Shown one piece after another: positions 4,566-5,386 of a stretch of 5,386 nucleotides of DNA. Made by a program: the position numbers and the translations under genes. Position 1 is the first letter of the stretch; each line of letters begins with the position of its first letter. This DNA comes from Streptosporangiaceae bacterium (lineage in GTDB: Bacteria; Actinomycetota; Actinomycetes; Streptosporangiales; Streptosporangiaceae), in NCBI GenBank assembly GCA_030052355.1, contig JASIGS010000296.1, positions 1-5,386 of the forward strand, given 5' to 3'. The notes under the pieces are model-generated. The model made no database searches. It saw only the letters and a list, made by a program, of their open reading frames with translations, and was not told the DNA's origin.

Positions 4566-5386
4566 TTACCTGATCCCCGGCCGCGACGGCCAGGATGACT
4601 TTCGCTGGGTCAGCAACCGGTCGAGGCCTGCCGACAGTTCCGCGGACTCTTCGTCCCGCAACCACTGCATGAGAACCGCCACCGCACCGAAGATCATCTC
4701 CGGCAGCATGCCCATCCACAACACCGCGCCCGCTAGCTGCTGGTCGTCGAGCACGGTCATGACATGATGCGCCGCGTTCGCGTAGACCGGGTAGAGCACG
4801 CCGTTGCCGAACACCAGCACCATTCCGAGCACGGTCCCCACGGCGGTTGTGCCGACGAAGATCGCGGCGCGGCGCAGCGGCGACGCGGCCGGGCTCAGCG
4901 GCCGTGACCCGATCAGCTGCAGCCAGAACAGCACTCCCGCGCCGACGTACGTCACGTGCTCCACGAACGCGACGGCCACGCTGCCGTGCGCAGCGTCCAG
5001 CAGAGCCGGGAACTGCCAGCCCACCCACACGACGTTGAACACGACCGCTGTCAGCACCGGGTACCTCAGTACCACAGGCACCCTCGCTGGCGCACCGTCC
5101 GGCCGGTGCCCGCCGCCCGGCGCGGCGGCACGGCGCCACCGGGACGGCAAGGCGCGCTGCAGCGCGAGCCAGGGCCCGCCCGCAACGATCAGCGCCGGCC
5201 CCACGAAGACCAGCAGCAGCGCCTGCATCGCGCGGACCCAGAGGTACTGGTCGGTCCAGTAGCCGATCGGGGAGACCACGGCGAGCAGCACGACCAGCAA
5301 GCCGAGATGGAACACGCCGGCCTCGCGCCTGAGCTGCCGCCGGACCGCGTCGTCCTTCTCGGCGGCGAGCACCTGCCTGAGCCCAG
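4566..5386 (-). CDS. ctaG: Cytochrome c oxidase assembly protein, caa3_CtaG family; 5' end beyond right edge
   Basis: An integral membrane protein related to Bacillus CtaG, needed for oxidase assembly and thought to act in copper delivery to CuB. The frame is open to the right edge. A GTG at 5372 exists, but family members usually have one more helix before the RREAGVFHLGLL segment, so the true start probably lies outside the window. Numbering from that GTG, family landmarks are GPALIVAGGPWLALQRALP (58-76), FPALLDAAHG (121-130), FVEHVTYVGAGVLFW (136-150), VLYPVYANA (192-200), DDQQLAGAVLWMGMLPEMIFG (209-229, given as landmarks D209, Q212, G215, W219) and a charged C-terminus after LMQWLRDEE. 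About six hydrophobic helices are visible. Oddity: the family's HMxxH motif reads RAMQA here (47-51). The TAA stop lies 32 bases before the next gene, consistent with one operon with the 94-residue gene and ctaB. Confidence 0.88.
   Translation of the reverse strand, partial: GLRQVLAAEKDDAVRRQLRREAGVFHLGLLVVLLAVVSPIGYWTDQYLWVRAMQALLLVFVGPALIVAGGPWLALQRALPSRWRRAAAPGGGHRPDGAPARVPVVLRYPVLTAVVFNVVWVGWQFPALLDAAHGSVAVAFVEHVTYVGAGVLFWLQLIGSRPLSPAASPLRRAAIFVGTTAVGTVLGMVLVFGNGVLYPVYANAAHHVMTVLDDQQLAGAVLWMGMLPEMIFGAVAVLMQWLRDEESAELSAGLDRLLTQRKSSWPSRPGIR

Noticed and set aside
4546..5139. 197-codon minus-strand frame overlapping the ctaG-like gene
   Set aside because: It is a shadow in another frame with Arg/Gly-rich content; the other frame matches the caa3_CtaG family.
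5372..5386. GTG at 5372 as the true start of the ctaG-like gene
   Set aside because: The frame stays open to the window edge (GLRQ before the GTG), family members usually carry another helix before this point, and no GGAGG-type site is seen in the 14 visible bases.
1..5386. tRNA or rRNA genes, CRISPR arrays, insertion sequences
   Set aside because: I saw no tRNA-like cloverleaf, rRNA sequence, regularly spaced repeats, transposase motif or terminal inverted repeats.

Overview
The window comes from a GC-rich bacterium, most likely an actinobacterium. Evidence for this is the strong G/C bias at third codon positions, GTG starts at three of the five start codons visible in the window, GGAGG-type ribosome binding sites, and a caa3_CtaG-type assembly factor beside ctaB. 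I cannot name the genus. Every gene I can support is on the minus strand, so transcription runs from right to left, and all of them point to one function: a heme-copper (aa3-type) cytochrome c oxidase and its assembly.

The right block (about 3215-5386), in order of transcription, holds a caa3_CtaG-family assembly protein whose 5' end runs off the right edge, a 94-residue single-helix membrane protein I do not recognise, and ctaB (heme O synthase). The last two overlap by 4 bases (GTGA). ctaB is followed by two strong hairpins that probably end the transcript. A gene-free stretch of about 360 bases (2852-3214) follows. It includes an AT-rich island and several short repeats, and is the natural place for the promoter of the next operon.

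The left block (1-2851), in order of transcription, holds a membrane-anchored cupredoxin-like protein, ctaC (oxidase subunit II with a complete CuA site) and ctaD (oxidase subunit I, cut by the left edge before its helix VI-XII region is complete). The cupredoxin stop codon and the ctaC start codon are directly adjacent. Subunit III and other small subunits are not in the window and could lie beyond ctaD.

The likely joint working is as follows. CtaB makes heme O, the precursor of heme A. The CtaG-like protein and perhaps the 94-residue protein help assemble the enzyme. CtaC takes electrons from cytochrome c, or possibly from the cupredoxin, through CuA, and CtaD reduces oxygen.

Several proteins are divergent at positions that matter. 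CtaD has Arg where the D proton channel entrance Asp normally sits, Glu where the nearby channel Asn sits, and an N-terminal extension with two extra hydrophobic segments. The cupredoxin has a CuA-like C-x3-C-G loop without the second His ligand. The CtaG-like protein lacks the paired His of its family's HMxxH motif. CtaB has a long hydrophilic insertion after its first Asp-rich motif. Together these suggest a divergent A-family oxidase that may differ from the textbook enzyme in proton handling and copper loading. The substitutions are seen directly; the functional reading is inference.
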